Origin: Murinocardiopsis flavida
Lineage (GTDB): Bacteria; Actinomycetota; Actinomycetes; Streptosporangiales; Streptosporangiaceae
DNA: 64,000 nucleotides
Direction: 5' to 3'
NCBI RefSeq assembly: GCF_003014485.1
Contig: NZ_PYGA01000018.1
Location: forward strand, 62,001-126,000
A program made the position numbers and the translations under genes. Below, piece after piece: positions 1 through 7,817 of this stretch (the first letter of the stretch is position 1; every line of letters begins with the position of its first letter). The notes under the pieces are model-generated. The model searched no databases. It saw only the letters and a program-made list of their open reading frames with translations, and had not been told where the DNA came from.

Positions 1-534
1 CTGCGTCCCGACGTCGCGCTGCTCGACATCCAGATGCCGGTCATGGACGGCATCGAGGCGACCCGGCGCATCGCGTCCGACGGCTCCCTCACCGGCGTCC
101 ACGTCGTCATCCTCACCAATTACGCGCTCGACGAGTACGTCTTCTCCGCGCTGCGCTCCGGCGCGTGCGGGTTCCTCGTCAAGGACACCGAGCCGGTGGA
201 ACTCATCAGGTCGGTGCGGGTCGCAGCGAGCGGCGAGGCGCTGCTGTCGCCCGGCATCACCCGTCGCCTCATCGCCGAGTTCCTCGCCCAGCCCGGCCCC
301 ACGGGCGCCGCGCCGGGCCTCGACCGGCTGACCGAGCGCGAACGCGAGGTCATGGCGCTGGTCGGCAAGGGCATGTCGAACGAGGAGATCGCCGAGCAAC
401 TCCACATCAGCCACACGACCGCGAAGACCCACGTCAGCCGGGCCATGGTGAAACTGAACGCCCGCGACCGCGCCCAGCTCGTCGTGTTCGCCTACGACTC
501 CGGGCTGATCACGCCGCGCTCGCAGGGCGCCTAA
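1..534 (+). CDS. NarL/LuxR-family response regulator, 5'-truncated by window edge
   Basis: The reading frame is already open at base 1 and ends with TAA at 532-534, so only the C-terminal 177 codons are visible. They begin inside a receiver domain, with the phospho-acceptor Asp in LLDIQMP and the conserved Lys in FLVKD, and end in a GerE-type helix-turn-helix (LTEREREVMALVGKGMSNEE through AKTHVSR). The family consists of DNA-binding response regulators paired with HisKA_3 sensor kinases. The partner kinase would be expected just to the left, outside the window. The next gene converges on it, with a perfect inverted repeat between the two. The ATG at base 34 is internal to the receiver domain and is not the start. 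Confidence 0.93.
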   Translation: MRPDVALLDIQMPVMDGIEATRRIASDGSLTGVHVVILTNYALDEYVFSALRSGACGFLVKDTEPVELIRSVRVAASGEALLSPGITRRLIAEFLAQPGPTGAAPGLDRLTEREREVMALVGKGMSNEEIAEQLHISHTTAKTHVSRAMVKLNARDRAQLVVFAYDSGLITPRSQGA

Positions 535-570
535 GGCGCTGTTGGGGTGCCGGTCTGTCCTGTCCCGGTC

Positions 571-624
571 AGGACGTGTTTCGGCGGTCGCTGCTGCGCA
601 GCAGCGACCGCCGAAACACGTCCT
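571..624. terminator. Perfect 27-bp inverted repeat, likely bidirectional terminator
   Basis: The two 27-base arms (571-597 and 598-624) are exact reverse complements with no spacer, forming a 54-bp palindrome beginning AGGACGTGTTTCGG. It lies between two convergent genes that stop at 534 and 687. It has no U-tract, which is common for actinobacterial terminators. The length and perfection are unusual. Confidence 0.75.
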
Positions 625-686
625 CTCGGCGAATCCGGACCGGTCCCTCAACAGGCACTGAGCCGCGCGCCGGGTTCCCGGCGCTC

Positions 687-1706
687 TCACGCGGCGCACA
701 TGCGCAGCAGGACCCCGCTCACCTCGTCCGGCGCCTCCACCGTCAGCATGTGGCCCAGTCCGGGCAGGATCCGCACCTCCGCGCCCGGCAGCGCCCGGCC
801 CAGCGCCCGGGCGCACCGGACCGGGGTGAGGCGGTCGGCGCCGCCGCCGAGGACCACCGTGTCGACGTCGCGCAGGGCCGCCAGGCGCGCGGTCATGTCG
901 TGCCGCATCAGCGGCCCGTAGTAGCCGGCGACCACCGCCGCCGGGCAGCCGTGCACCAGTTCGGCGCACTCCCGCACCCGGAGCGGGTCGGCGTCCCTGC
1001 CGAAGAGCAGCCGCCGCACGGCGGCCCGGTGCGCCCCGAGGCGCGGGGGCGCGAGCGAGCGCAGCCGGTCGGCTTCCCGGGGGAGGCGGGCCAGCGCGCC
1101 CATGATCAGCCGCTGGGCGGTGCCCGTCGCGCGGGCCCGCAGCGGGAACCCGGGGCGGCTGGTGTCGAGGCGCCCGGCCGCCGTCGCGACCAGCGCGACG
1201 CCCGCGACGCGGTCGCGGACCAGGTCGGGCCGCTCCGCCGCGAGCGCCATGATGGTCATCGCGCCCATGGAGTGCCCGCCGAGGACGAGCCGCCCCGTGG
1301 GGGCGAGGGTGTCGATGATCGCGGCGAGGTCGTCGCCGAGCAGGTCGATACCGAGCGGCCGGGTCCCCAGGGTGGAGCCGCAGTGCCCCCGCTGCTCCCA
1401 CCGCACCACCCGGACCGCGGGCCCGGGGCGCGCGGGGTCGGTGAGCGCCGCCGTCTGCCGCTCCCAGGTGCTGGACCCGAGTGTCCAGCCGTGGCCCAGG
1501 ACCACGGTCAGCGGGGCGTCGTCGGGGCCCCGGACGAGGACCCGCAGGGCGGCCCCGTCCGCCGTGGTGATGGTCCGGACCCGGTCGGCGGCGCGCGGCG
1601 GGGCGGGCACGGCCGGGGTCCCCGGGGCGGCGGAGAGGGGCGGCCGGGGGAGCCGGGGGAGCCGGGTCATAGCGCGTGCGGCGGTCGGCCGGGGGAGTCG
1701 GATCAC
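687..1706 (-). CDS. Alpha/beta-hydrolase fold protein
   Basis: The predicted protein has 339 residues. It carries the alpha/beta-hydrolase hallmarks: an oxyanion region LGHGWTLGSSTW, a nucleophile elbow GGHSMGAM with the catalytic Ser, and a late GLGHM segment supplying the His. The substrate cannot be told from sequence. The GTG at 1706 overlaps the stop of the upstream GMC oxidoreductase gene as GTGA, so translation is probably coupled and that start was chosen; an ATG at 1670 is the alternative. The pairing suggests both enzymes act on the same lipophilic, possibly sterol-like, compound, but that is inference. Confidence 0.85.
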   Translation of the reverse strand: MIRLPRPTAARAMTRLPRLPRPPLSAAPGTPAVPAPPRAADRVRTITTADGAALRVLVRGPDDAPLTVVLGHGWTLGSSTWERQTAALTDPARPGPAVRVVRWEQRGHCGSTLGTRPLGIDLLGDDLAAIIDTLAPTGRLVLGGHSMGAMTIMALAAERPDLVRDRVAGVALVATAAGRLDTSRPGFPLRARATGTAQRLIMGALARLPREADRLRSLAPPRLGAHRAAVRRLLFGRDADPLRVRECAELVHGCPAAVVAGYYGPLMRHDMTARLAALRDVDTVVLGGGADRLTPVRCARALGRALPGAEVRILPGLGHMLTVEAPDEVSGVLLRMCAA

Positions 1707-3550
1707 GGCGCGTCCGGCGGTCGGACCTCCGGGGACGTCCGGGCGGTCTGGCGCAGCTCGCCGAACGCGCCGGCCGGGACGGCGGGCGCGTCGGGGAACA
1801 CCGGGTCGACCCGGTGGTAGCCGGCCCCCTGGCCGGGGCGGGGGTCGGCGGCGCCGTTGTTGGGCCACAGCGCCATCGCGCGCTCGGCCTGCGCGGTGAT
1901 CGTGAGCGACGGGTTCACCCCGAGGTTGGCGGTGACCGCGGAGCCGTCGACGACATGGATTCCCGGGTACCCGTACAGGCGGTGGTAGGGGTCGATGACG
2001 CCTTCGTCCGCGCGGGCGCCGATGGGGCAGCCGCCGAGGAAGTGCGCCGTCATCGGGATGTCGAAGATCTCGCCGACCGTGCCGCCCGGCTTCCCGTCGA
2101 TCTGCTCGGCGACGCGCTCGGCGAAGTCCTGCCCCGCGGGGATCCACGCGGGGTTGGGCGCGCCGTGGCCCTGCCGGGAGGTGAGCCGGCGCCCGCCGAG
2201 GAGGCCGCGGCGGGTGTAGGTGGTCAGCGAGTTGTCGAGCGACTGCATGACCAGGCCGATGATGGTCCGCTCCGACCACCTGCGGACGGAGAGGCTGCGC
2301 GCGAAGAAGTAGGGGTGCCGGGCCGCCTCGGCGAGGAAGCGCAGCCAGCGCGGGACCCGGCCGCCCCCGGGGATCTGGATCGTCGTGAGCAGCCCCATGG
2401 AGTTGGAGCCCTTGCCGTAGCGGACGGGTTCGATGTGGGTGTGCTCGTCGGGGTGGATTGACGAGGTGATGGCGACCCCGCGGGTGAAGTCTTCCGGCGG
2501 GTCGACGTGGCGGGTCATCGCGCCGACGAGCGCCTCGGAGTTGGTGCGGGTGAGCGTGCCGAGCCGGGGCGAGAGGCGCGGCAGCAGCCCGGTGTCGCGC
2601 ATGCGGTGCAGGAGGGTCTGCGTGCCGTAGGTGCCCGCCGCCAGGACGACCTGGCGCGCGGTGAACGTGTGCGCGTTCGCCCGCGTGCGGGCCGCGCCCG
2701 TCGTGAGGGTGTCGACGGCGTAGCCCGCCCCGTCGGCTGTGGGCCGCAGCCGCTCGACCGAGGTCATGGGGTGGACGACGGCGCCGTCGCGTTCGGCGAA
2801 GTACAGGTAGTTCTCCGTCAGCGTGTTCTTGGCGCCGTGGCGGCAGCCGGTCATGCACTCGCCGCACTCCACGCACGCGCGCCGCCGCGGGCCCGCACCG
2901 CCGAAGTAGGGGTCGGCGGTCTCCTCGCCCGGCCGGGCCGGGCAAAAGCCGTCGGCGTCCTTGCCATCGCCGAAGAACACCCCCACCGGCGCGAGGTGGA
3001 AGGTGCTGCCGACCCCCATGCCCTCGGCGGCCTTCGCCAGGTGGACGTCTGCCGGCGTCATGGTGGGGTTGGTGCGCACGCCGAGCATCCGCTTCGCCTG
3101 GTCGTAGAACGGGGCGAGTTCGGCGCGCCAGTCGGCGATGTGCCGCCACTGGGGGTCCTCGAAGAACTCCGACAGCGGCTCGTAGAGGGTGTTCGCGTAG
3201 TTCAGCGACCCGCCGCCGACCCCGGCGCCCGCCAGCACGACGACGTCGCGCAGCAGGTGGATGCGTTGGATGCCGAACAGGCCGAGCGCGGGCGCCCACA
3301 GGAAGTTGCGGAGGTCCCAGGAGTCCTTGGGCAGGGTGTCGGGCGTGAATCGGCGACCCGCCTCCATGACCCCGACGCGGTAGCCCTTCTCGGTGAGGCG
3401 GAGCGCGCTGACGGAGCCCCCGAACCCCGAACCGATGACGACCACGTCGTAGTCGAAGGAGCCACCCTCGTCCGTGGGCCCCTCACGCGGTGGAGTGGGA
3501 GCGGCCTCGGATCCCTCCCCGGGGCCGTGGGGGTGCGCTCGCGCTGCCAT
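1703..3550 (-). CDS. GMC-family FAD oxidoreductase, cholesterol-oxidase (ChoD)-like
   Basis: The 615-residue protein has an FAD-binding GSGFGG motif at residues 40-45 and the C-terminal GMC region with HFLGGCPIG, the VVDGS segment and GVNPSL, which supply the family's active-site His and Asn. It resembles mycobacterial ChoD-type proteins in length and layout. A cysteine cluster at C226, C229, C232 and C236 has the CX2CX2CX3C spacing of ferredoxin-type iron-sulfur sites. A GAGG sequence lies 7 bases before the ATG. No signal peptide is evident; the first 30 residues are hydrophilic. The downstream hydrolase gene overlaps its stop by 4 bases. The likely reaction is FAD-dependent oxidation of a hydroxylated hydrophobic substrate; sterol specificity is inferred only. 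Confidence 0.88.
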   Translation of the reverse strand: MAARAHPHGPGEGSEAAPTPPREGPTDEGGSFDYDVVVIGSGFGGSVSALRLTEKGYRVGVMEAGRRFTPDTLPKDSWDLRNFLWAPALGLFGIQRIHLLRDVVVLAGAGVGGGSLNYANTLYEPLSEFFEDPQWRHIADWRAELAPFYDQAKRMLGVRTNPTMTPADVHLAKAAEGMGVGSTFHLAPVGVFFGDGKDADGFCPARPGEETADPYFGGAGPRRRACVECGECMTGCRHGAKNTLTENYLYFAERDGAVVHPMTSVERLRPTADGAGYAVDTLTTGAARTRANAHTFTARQVVLAAGTYGTQTLLHRMRDTGLLPRLSPRLGTLTRTNSEALVGAMTRHVDPPEDFTRGVAITSSIHPDEHTHIEPVRYGKGSNSMGLLTTIQIPGGGRVPRWLRFLAEAARHPYFFARSLSVRRWSERTIIGLVMQSLDNSLTTYTRRGLLGGRRLTSRQGHGAPNPAWIPAGQDFAERVAEQIDGKPGGTVGEIFDIPMTAHFLGGCPIGARADEGVIDPYHRLYGYPGIHVVDGSAVTANLGVNPSLTITAQAERAMALWPNNGAADPRPGQGAGYHRVDPVFPDAPAVPAGAFGELRQTARTSPEVRPPDAP

Positions 3551-3764
3551 GGGACGACCTCATCTCGGGCGGGGGACGGCGACCGGTGCCGCGTCGGCAC
3601 CCGGATCGGATCGAACGAGTCGCGTGCCGAGGCGGCCCCGACTGCCGCACGGTTCCTACTCGCCAGTAGGACGTCCATGAAACAACCCGCCCGACCCTCC
3701 GCGCAAGCCCGTTCCACCCCTGCCGGTGCGGCTCATGGCCGACCCGGCTCCCCGAACGGGGTGG

Positions 3765-4328
3765 TCACGGGCGGGGCGGTGTGGCGGTGGTCGGGCCGTA
3801 CGACTTCACGCTTCCGGCGATCGCCGCGGCGATCGCGGTCGGGGCGCCGAAGAGGGTCGCCAGCCCGATGGCGACGTCGTCGCTCTCCTTGAAGCCGAAG
3901 ACGAACTGGAGCTGATCACTGAAGGGTGTGCCCCACAGAAGCGGCGCCGCCCCGAGGACCGCCACGACGTAGAGCGCGCAGATCGCGCACAGCGTCCACG
4001 CGCCGGGAATCCTGCGGGCAAACGTGAACCCTGCTGCGACCGCCAGGACCCCGGTGCTGACGACGCCGCCGAACACGTTCACCACCACCACGCTGGACCA
4101 GATGCCGGTCGGCCCGTTGGCCAAGACGACGTTGGTGAGCGCGAACCAGGCGAACATGGCGGCGGCGAGCAGCGCCAGGCTGCCGGCGATCATCGCCGCC
4201 GGGGCATTCGCCCGAGGCTTGGGCGGCGCCGCCGGCGGGTTCGGCCCGCCGCCCCACGGCGCGGGTCCGCCCGCCATCGGCTGCTGACCGTACTGGGGAA
4301 ACCCGTGCTGCGGTGGATTCGGCTGCAT
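3765..4328 (-). CDS. Proline-rich tail membrane protein of unknown function
   Basis: The 187-residue protein starts with about 40 residues rich in Pro, Gly and Gln (MQPNPPQHGFPQYGQQPMAG), followed by four hydrophobic segments at roughly residues 45-68, 78-105, 112-135 and 155-172. Such proline-rich, four-helix proteins are common and uncharacterised in actinomycetes. A strong ribosome site (CAGGAGGG) sits 5-6 bases before the ATG. The gene is separated by over 200 bases from the GMC gene and preceded by a long gene-free region. No function is assigned. Confidence 0.8.
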   Translation of the reverse strand: MQPNPPQHGFPQYGQQPMAGGPAPWGGGPNPPAAPPKPRANAPAAMIAGSLALLAAAMFAWFALTNVVLANGPTGIWSSVVVVNVFGGVVSTGVLAVAAGFTFARRIPGAWTLCAICALYVVAVLGAAPLLWGTPFSDQLQFVFGFKESDDVAIGLATLFGAPTAIAAAIAGSVKSYGPTTATPPRP

Positions 4329-4571
4329 TCGCCCTCCTGGCGTATTTCGGCGAGTCGAACCTACCGCTCATCGGAGTCCGCGATACCTCCACGACCACAG
4401 GGCCCGTGCACCGCCTCCACCCCACCCCAGAGCGAGCACCGCACCCCAGAGCGGACACCTCACCCCACCGCAGAGTGAGCACCTCACCCGATCTGCGCGA
4501 CCTCTCAGTGGTGCGCCACTCGTCGCCCATCTCGCCGTGGACTTTCGGTTTTTCAGGGCCGGTCCGTCCGC

Positions 4572-4811
4572 GGGGATCGGTCCGTTCGCTGGTCGGCCTT
4601 GTCGCCGTGCCGCGTGCAGGCGGTCTTCGGTGACAAGCAGCGCCAAAGGCGGGTGGGGGTCGGGCCCGGGTTGGATCGGGTCGGAGTGCGGGGGGATCGG
4701 TCCGTCTGCTGGGCGGCCTTCTCGCCGGGCCGCGTGCGGGCGGTCTTCGGTGACAAGCAGCGCCAAGGGCGGCGAGGGGTCGGGCTCGGTCGGATCGGGT
4801 CGGGTGCGCGG
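4572..4811 (+). repeat. Two tandem copies of a 120-bp unit
   Basis: Unit 1 (4572-4691) and unit 2 (4692-4811) share a conserved 80-bp core running from GGGGATCGGTCCGT to CTTCGGTGACAAGCAGCGCC with few substitutions. The 40-bp remainders (GTCGGGC and GGATCGGGTCGG elements) are also similar. The period is exactly 120 bp. No reading frame is clearly preserved. Confidence 0.8.
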
Positions 4812-4996
4812 TGGTCGGGGTTGGCGACGGGGCGGCGACGGGCGGTGGTGGGTCGGGGTGCGCGGCAGACCACCGCCGCGTTTGGGGCGGGGGGTGTTGA
4901 GCCGCCGCAGCGCGACGGCCCGGACAAGTGCGCAGGTCAGGGGTTCGGGCGTGGCACCCCACCATCCCTTTCGTCTCACATGGTGGGAAATCGATG

Positions 4997-5044
4997 GGGG
5001 TCGCCATCCAGGATGAGCCCTCATGACACCTGGATGGCGACCCC
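4997..5044. repeat. Inverted repeat with 16-bp perfect arms
   Basis: The arm at 4997-5012 (GGGGTCGCCATCCAGG) is the exact reverse complement of 5029-5044. The 16-base spacer contains a smaller internal palindrome (ATGAGCCCTCAT). No U-tract follows and no gene ends nearby, so its role as a terminator is doubtful. Confidence 0.75.
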
Positions 5045-5464
5045 TCCGCTTGCCGGGCCCGCACTGTCCGCGAAAACCGGACGCAAAGTCGCAATTCGGG
5101 CGCATGAAGGCGGATTCGCCCGGCTGCCAGTCCGCATGATGGACATGATCTTGATTCGGGGCCCGAATCCGTACCCCTCTGCCAGGAATCACGCGACCAA
5201 AAGGGACATAGGCCCCTAATTACCCTCCGTGGGTGCGGCTCTGCGCAGGTAGCCGTGCTTTCTGCTGAGCAGGGACGCGGGTGCGCGCGGGCGGCCCCGG
5301 GGAACCCGCCTCCGACCGCGCACCCCCGGCCGTCGCTGCCCCGTCGCCCACCCCGCCACTGCGCGCACGGACCGATACCGCCGAGCCCGGCCCCTTGCCG
5401 CCGTTGGTGCCGATTGTCCCCACCGCACACCCGGCCGGATACCGCTGGGGCCCGGCCCACCTCT

Positions 5465-5542
5465 CGCCTTTGGCGCTGCTTGTAACCACAGACCACCCGC
5501 ACGCGGCACTGCGACAAGGCCGCCCAGCAGACGGACCGATCC
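5465..5542 (-). repeat. Third, inverted copy of the 80-bp repeat core
   Basis: Read on the minus strand, this segment begins GGATCGGTCCGTCTGCTGGG and ends with TACAAGCAGCGCCAAAGGCG, matching the tandem cores at 4572 and 4692 with a small number of changes. It lies about 650 bp from them in opposite orientation, which shows the unit is a dispersed element rather than only a local tandem duplication. Confidence 0.75.
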
Positions 5543-5759
5543 AAAAAGCCTAACCTCCGTCTCGCCAACTCCTCAGACCTGCGCACGGTCTCGTCGGGGA
5601 TGAGGGCGCGCGCTTCACGCCTGAGAGGAAGTCGGCCCACTCAACAGTGGGGATGGAGTGCTCGCAATGCCCAGGGTGATTGGAATCCCGCAGGTCCGCG
5701 CCATCTCGGTGTTCACCTGCTTCGACACGGTGAGCCGAGTTCGGCGGGGTGGATCCGCG

Positions 5760-6605
5760 TCAGGGGTGATTGGTGAGGAACTCGGTGATGGTTGTACGGA
5801 AAGCCTCGGGGGTCTCGGTCCAGGGGAGGTGGGCGGCGGACTTCAGGGTGATGCGGGTGACGCGGGGGAGTGCGTGCTCCAGGGAGTCGACCGACCAGCG
5901 GGGCCGGATGTCCTCGGCGCCGTCGATGATGAGCGTCGGCACGTCCAGTTCCGCGCAGGCGGCCCGCAGCTCCGGCGTCCCCCAGAGAGTGCGGTCCTCC
6001 GCAATGAGGGCGGCGTTGCACGCGAAGTTCACCCCGAACCACGGTTCGGCCATGCGCTCGGCGTGCTCCATGGCCCGGGCCGGGTCCGCGAAGTCCGCCG
6101 ACCACTGGAGGACCGAGAACTCGCGGTCCTCGGCGCCGGTGCGGTCCTTGTGCTTGAGGGCCCGCCACCGCTCCAGGTGCGGGCCGAGCCGTTCGTCGCG
6201 TGCGCGGGCATAGGCGGCGTGCCAGGCGGCGTCCTGGTCGATGCCGGTGCCGGAGACGTAGACCAGCGCGCTCACGCGCTCGGGGTGTTCGATCGCGTAC
6301 TGGAGCGCGAGCCGGGCGCCCCACGAGTGGCCGAGCAGCGCCATCCGCTCCAACCCGAAGTGCCGCCGCACCGCGTCGAGGTCGGCCAGCGTCCGCGCGG
6401 TGGAGTAGGGGCCGGTGCGCTGCGACCGGCCGCAGCCCCGCTGGTCCCAGCGGTACACGGCCAGGTCGGCGGCGAGCAGGTCGGCGACGCCACCGAAGGT
6501 GTCCCACAGTCCCGGCCCGCCGTGGCAGCAGACAAGGGGCTCGCCTCGGCCCGTCCGGTCCGCCCAGAGCCTGACACCGTCGTCGGCCGCGGCAGTCGAT
6601 TCCAT
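5760..6605 (-). CDS. Proline-iminopeptidase-like alpha/beta hydrolase
   Basis: The 281-residue protein has the family S33 signatures: HGGPG at about residue 28, DQRGCGRS near residue 54, the nucleophile elbow GHSWG with Ser94, and a C-terminal SAAHLPW supplying His. These hydrolases release N-terminal proline from peptides or act on small amides and esters. The ATG at 6605 was chosen because the protein then begins immediately before the fold; upstream in-frame ATGs would add an Arg/Pro-rich tail that overlaps the divergent promoter region. It diverges from the AbiEi-like gene with about 100 bases between them. Confidence 0.87.
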   Translation of the reverse strand: MESTAAADDGVRLWADRTGRGEPLVCCHGGPGLWDTFGGVADLLAADLAVYRWDQRGCGRSQRTGPYSTARTLADLDAVRRHFGLERMALLGHSWGARLALQYAIEHPERVSALVYVSGTGIDQDAAWHAAYARARDERLGPHLERWRALKHKDRTGAEDREFSVLQWSADFADPARAMEHAERMAEPWFGVNFACNAALIAEDRTLWGTPELRAACAELDVPTLIIDGAEDIRPRWSVDSLEHALPRVTRITLKSAAHLPWTETPEAFRTTITEFLTNHP

Positions 6606-6707
6606 CCGGCGATTCTCGCGCGGAGCGTCGGCGCCGCGCACGGGGGTTGTCCACAGGGCCGCGAATCGCGGTGGCGGCGCGGGGAAGCGGAGGGACACCG
6701 TGGGGGC

Positions 6708-7655
6708 ATGGCGGAACTCTCCAACGCGAACTCCCTCGCGGCGAGCCAGCACTGGGTGCTCTCCCGTGCGCAGGCGCTCGGCTGCGGGCTGAGTCCGGCC
6801 CAGATCGCCTCGCTGGTCCGGTCACGCAGGTGGCGCCGCCTACGCCCGGGCGTCTACCTCGCCCGGGGCGATCCCGCGCCGTCATTGGCGGCGCGGGTCG
6901 TCGCGGTGCAGCTCGCCTACGGCCCCCGCTCGGTCGCGGTGGGCCCCACCGCCGCGCGGCTGTGGCGCATCCAAGGGCTGCTGCCCGGGCCGGGCTACGA
7001 CCACCTGCACCTGAGCGTCGCCGGGCGGGGCAGCAGTCGCGGCGGCGACGGCCTGCGGCTGCACGGCTGGACCGTCCCGCCGGGCGAGATCACCATGCGC
7101 GGCGGCATCCGCCTCACGACCCCCGCGCGCACCCTGCGCGACACCGTGCTGTGCACCGACCGCCACAGCGCCGTCAGCGCCATCGACTCGGCGCTGTACC
7201 AGGGCCTGGTTGCGCCCGCCGACCTCCCCGCCCTCGCCGAGGCCAACGCCGGCCGCCCCGGCGCCCCGCGCAGCCGCCCCTGGTGGGCCCTTGCCGATCC
7301 CCGCGCGCAGAGCACGTTCGAGTCCCGGCTCCGGCTCATCTGCGTCGACGCCGGTATCGCCCCCGAGACCCTGCAATACCCCGTGCGCGACTCCACCGGC
7401 GCGCCGGTGGGCTACGTCGACCTCGCCTGGCCCGGCCGCGGCGTCGCAGCCGAGGCCGACGGCACGGGCCCGCACACCCTGCCCGACGCCCTGTTCGGCG
7501 ACCGCAGGCGGCAGAACGGCATCGCCGTGGCCCCCGAACGCCTCGTGCTGCTCCGGTTCGCCTGGCGCGACCTCGGGCGGCCCGCCGAGATCGCCGCCAT
7601 GATCCGAGCGGCCCTGCGCCAGGGCGCCGCCCCCGCGCCGCGGACGGCTCCGTGA
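6708..7655 (+). CDS. AbiEi-type N-terminal domain protein with DUF559 nuclease-like C-terminus
   Basis: The 315-residue protein opens with a winged-helix-like segment (LSRAQALGCGLSPAQIASLV followed by RRLRPGVYL) typical of AbiEi-family domains, and ends with a DUF559 pattern (VDLAWPGRGVAAEADG, then FGDRRRQNGIA and VLRFAW-like residues). DUF559 resembles very-short-patch-repair endonucleases. Such fusions are abundant in actinomycetes and are usually orphan, with no adjacent AbiEii toxin here, so a toxin-antitoxin role is doubtful. A G-rich stretch precedes the ATG. The gene converges on the helicase gene across a strong hairpin. Confidence 0.8.
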   Translation: MAELSNANSLAASQHWVLSRAQALGCGLSPAQIASLVRSRRWRRLRPGVYLARGDPAPSLAARVVAVQLAYGPRSVAVGPTAARLWRIQGLLPGPGYDHLHLSVAGRGSSRGGDGLRLHGWTVPPGEITMRGGIRLTTPARTLRDTVLCTDRHSAVSAIDSALYQGLVAPADLPALAEANAGRPGAPRSRPWWALADPRAQSTFESRLRLICVDAGIAPETLQYPVRDSTGAPVGYVDLAWPGRGVAAEADGTGPHTLPDALFGDRRRQNGIAVAPERLVLLRFAWRDLGRPAEIAAMIRAALRQGAAPAPRTAP

Positions 7656-7768
7656 GCCTGATCCCGCCGCGTAGGGCGGCGCGGGTGGTGCCGCAGGTCT
7701 GGCACCGCGGCGGGCTCGACGCCGCAGCGCCGCTGCGCGCCGCGGGTCTGGCACCGCACCGCGGCGCG

Positions 7769-7799
7769 GGCGGCGCGGAGCACCGTGCTCCGCGCCGCC
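7769..7799. terminator. GC-rich hairpin between convergent genes
   Basis: Perfect 15-bp arms, GGCGGCGCGGAGCAC at 7769-7783 and its reverse complement at 7785-7799, are separated by one base. The hairpin sits in the 162-bp gap between genes ending at 7655 and 7818, and there is no U-tract. A bidirectional terminator is the simplest reading. Confidence 0.75.
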
Positions 7800-7817
7800 G
7801 GCGCCCTGGTCAACGGG

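Larger units (their letters stand above)
4329..5759. other. 1.4-kb gene-free stretch with repeats
   Basis: No frame here has convincing codon use, a ribosome site and recognisable protein content together. Long open frames cross the region, but they look like the passive consequence of high GC. It holds a tandem 120-bp repeat, an inverted third copy and a separate 16-bp-arm hairpin. It also contains short locally AT-richer patches near 4960-5000 and 5200-5230. It may be a degenerate or non-coding locus. Confidence 0.6.

Noticed and set aside
165-1820. A 551-codon plus-strand open frame over the first genes
   Set aside because: Its content is Arg/Gly/Pro-rich and it runs across the response regulator, the palindrome and the hydrolase gene. 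It is a shadow of those genes.
3916-5640. A 574-codon open frame on the minus strand across the repeat region
   Set aside because: It overlaps the membrane protein gene and the repeats, has very high Arg/Pro/Gly content, no ribosome site and no recognisable domain. High GC produces such frames by chance.
6708-7655. A complete type IV toxin-antitoxin system at the AbiEi-like gene
   Set aside because: No AbiEii-type nucleotidyltransferase toxin gene is adjacent; the neighbours are a hydrolase and a helicase.
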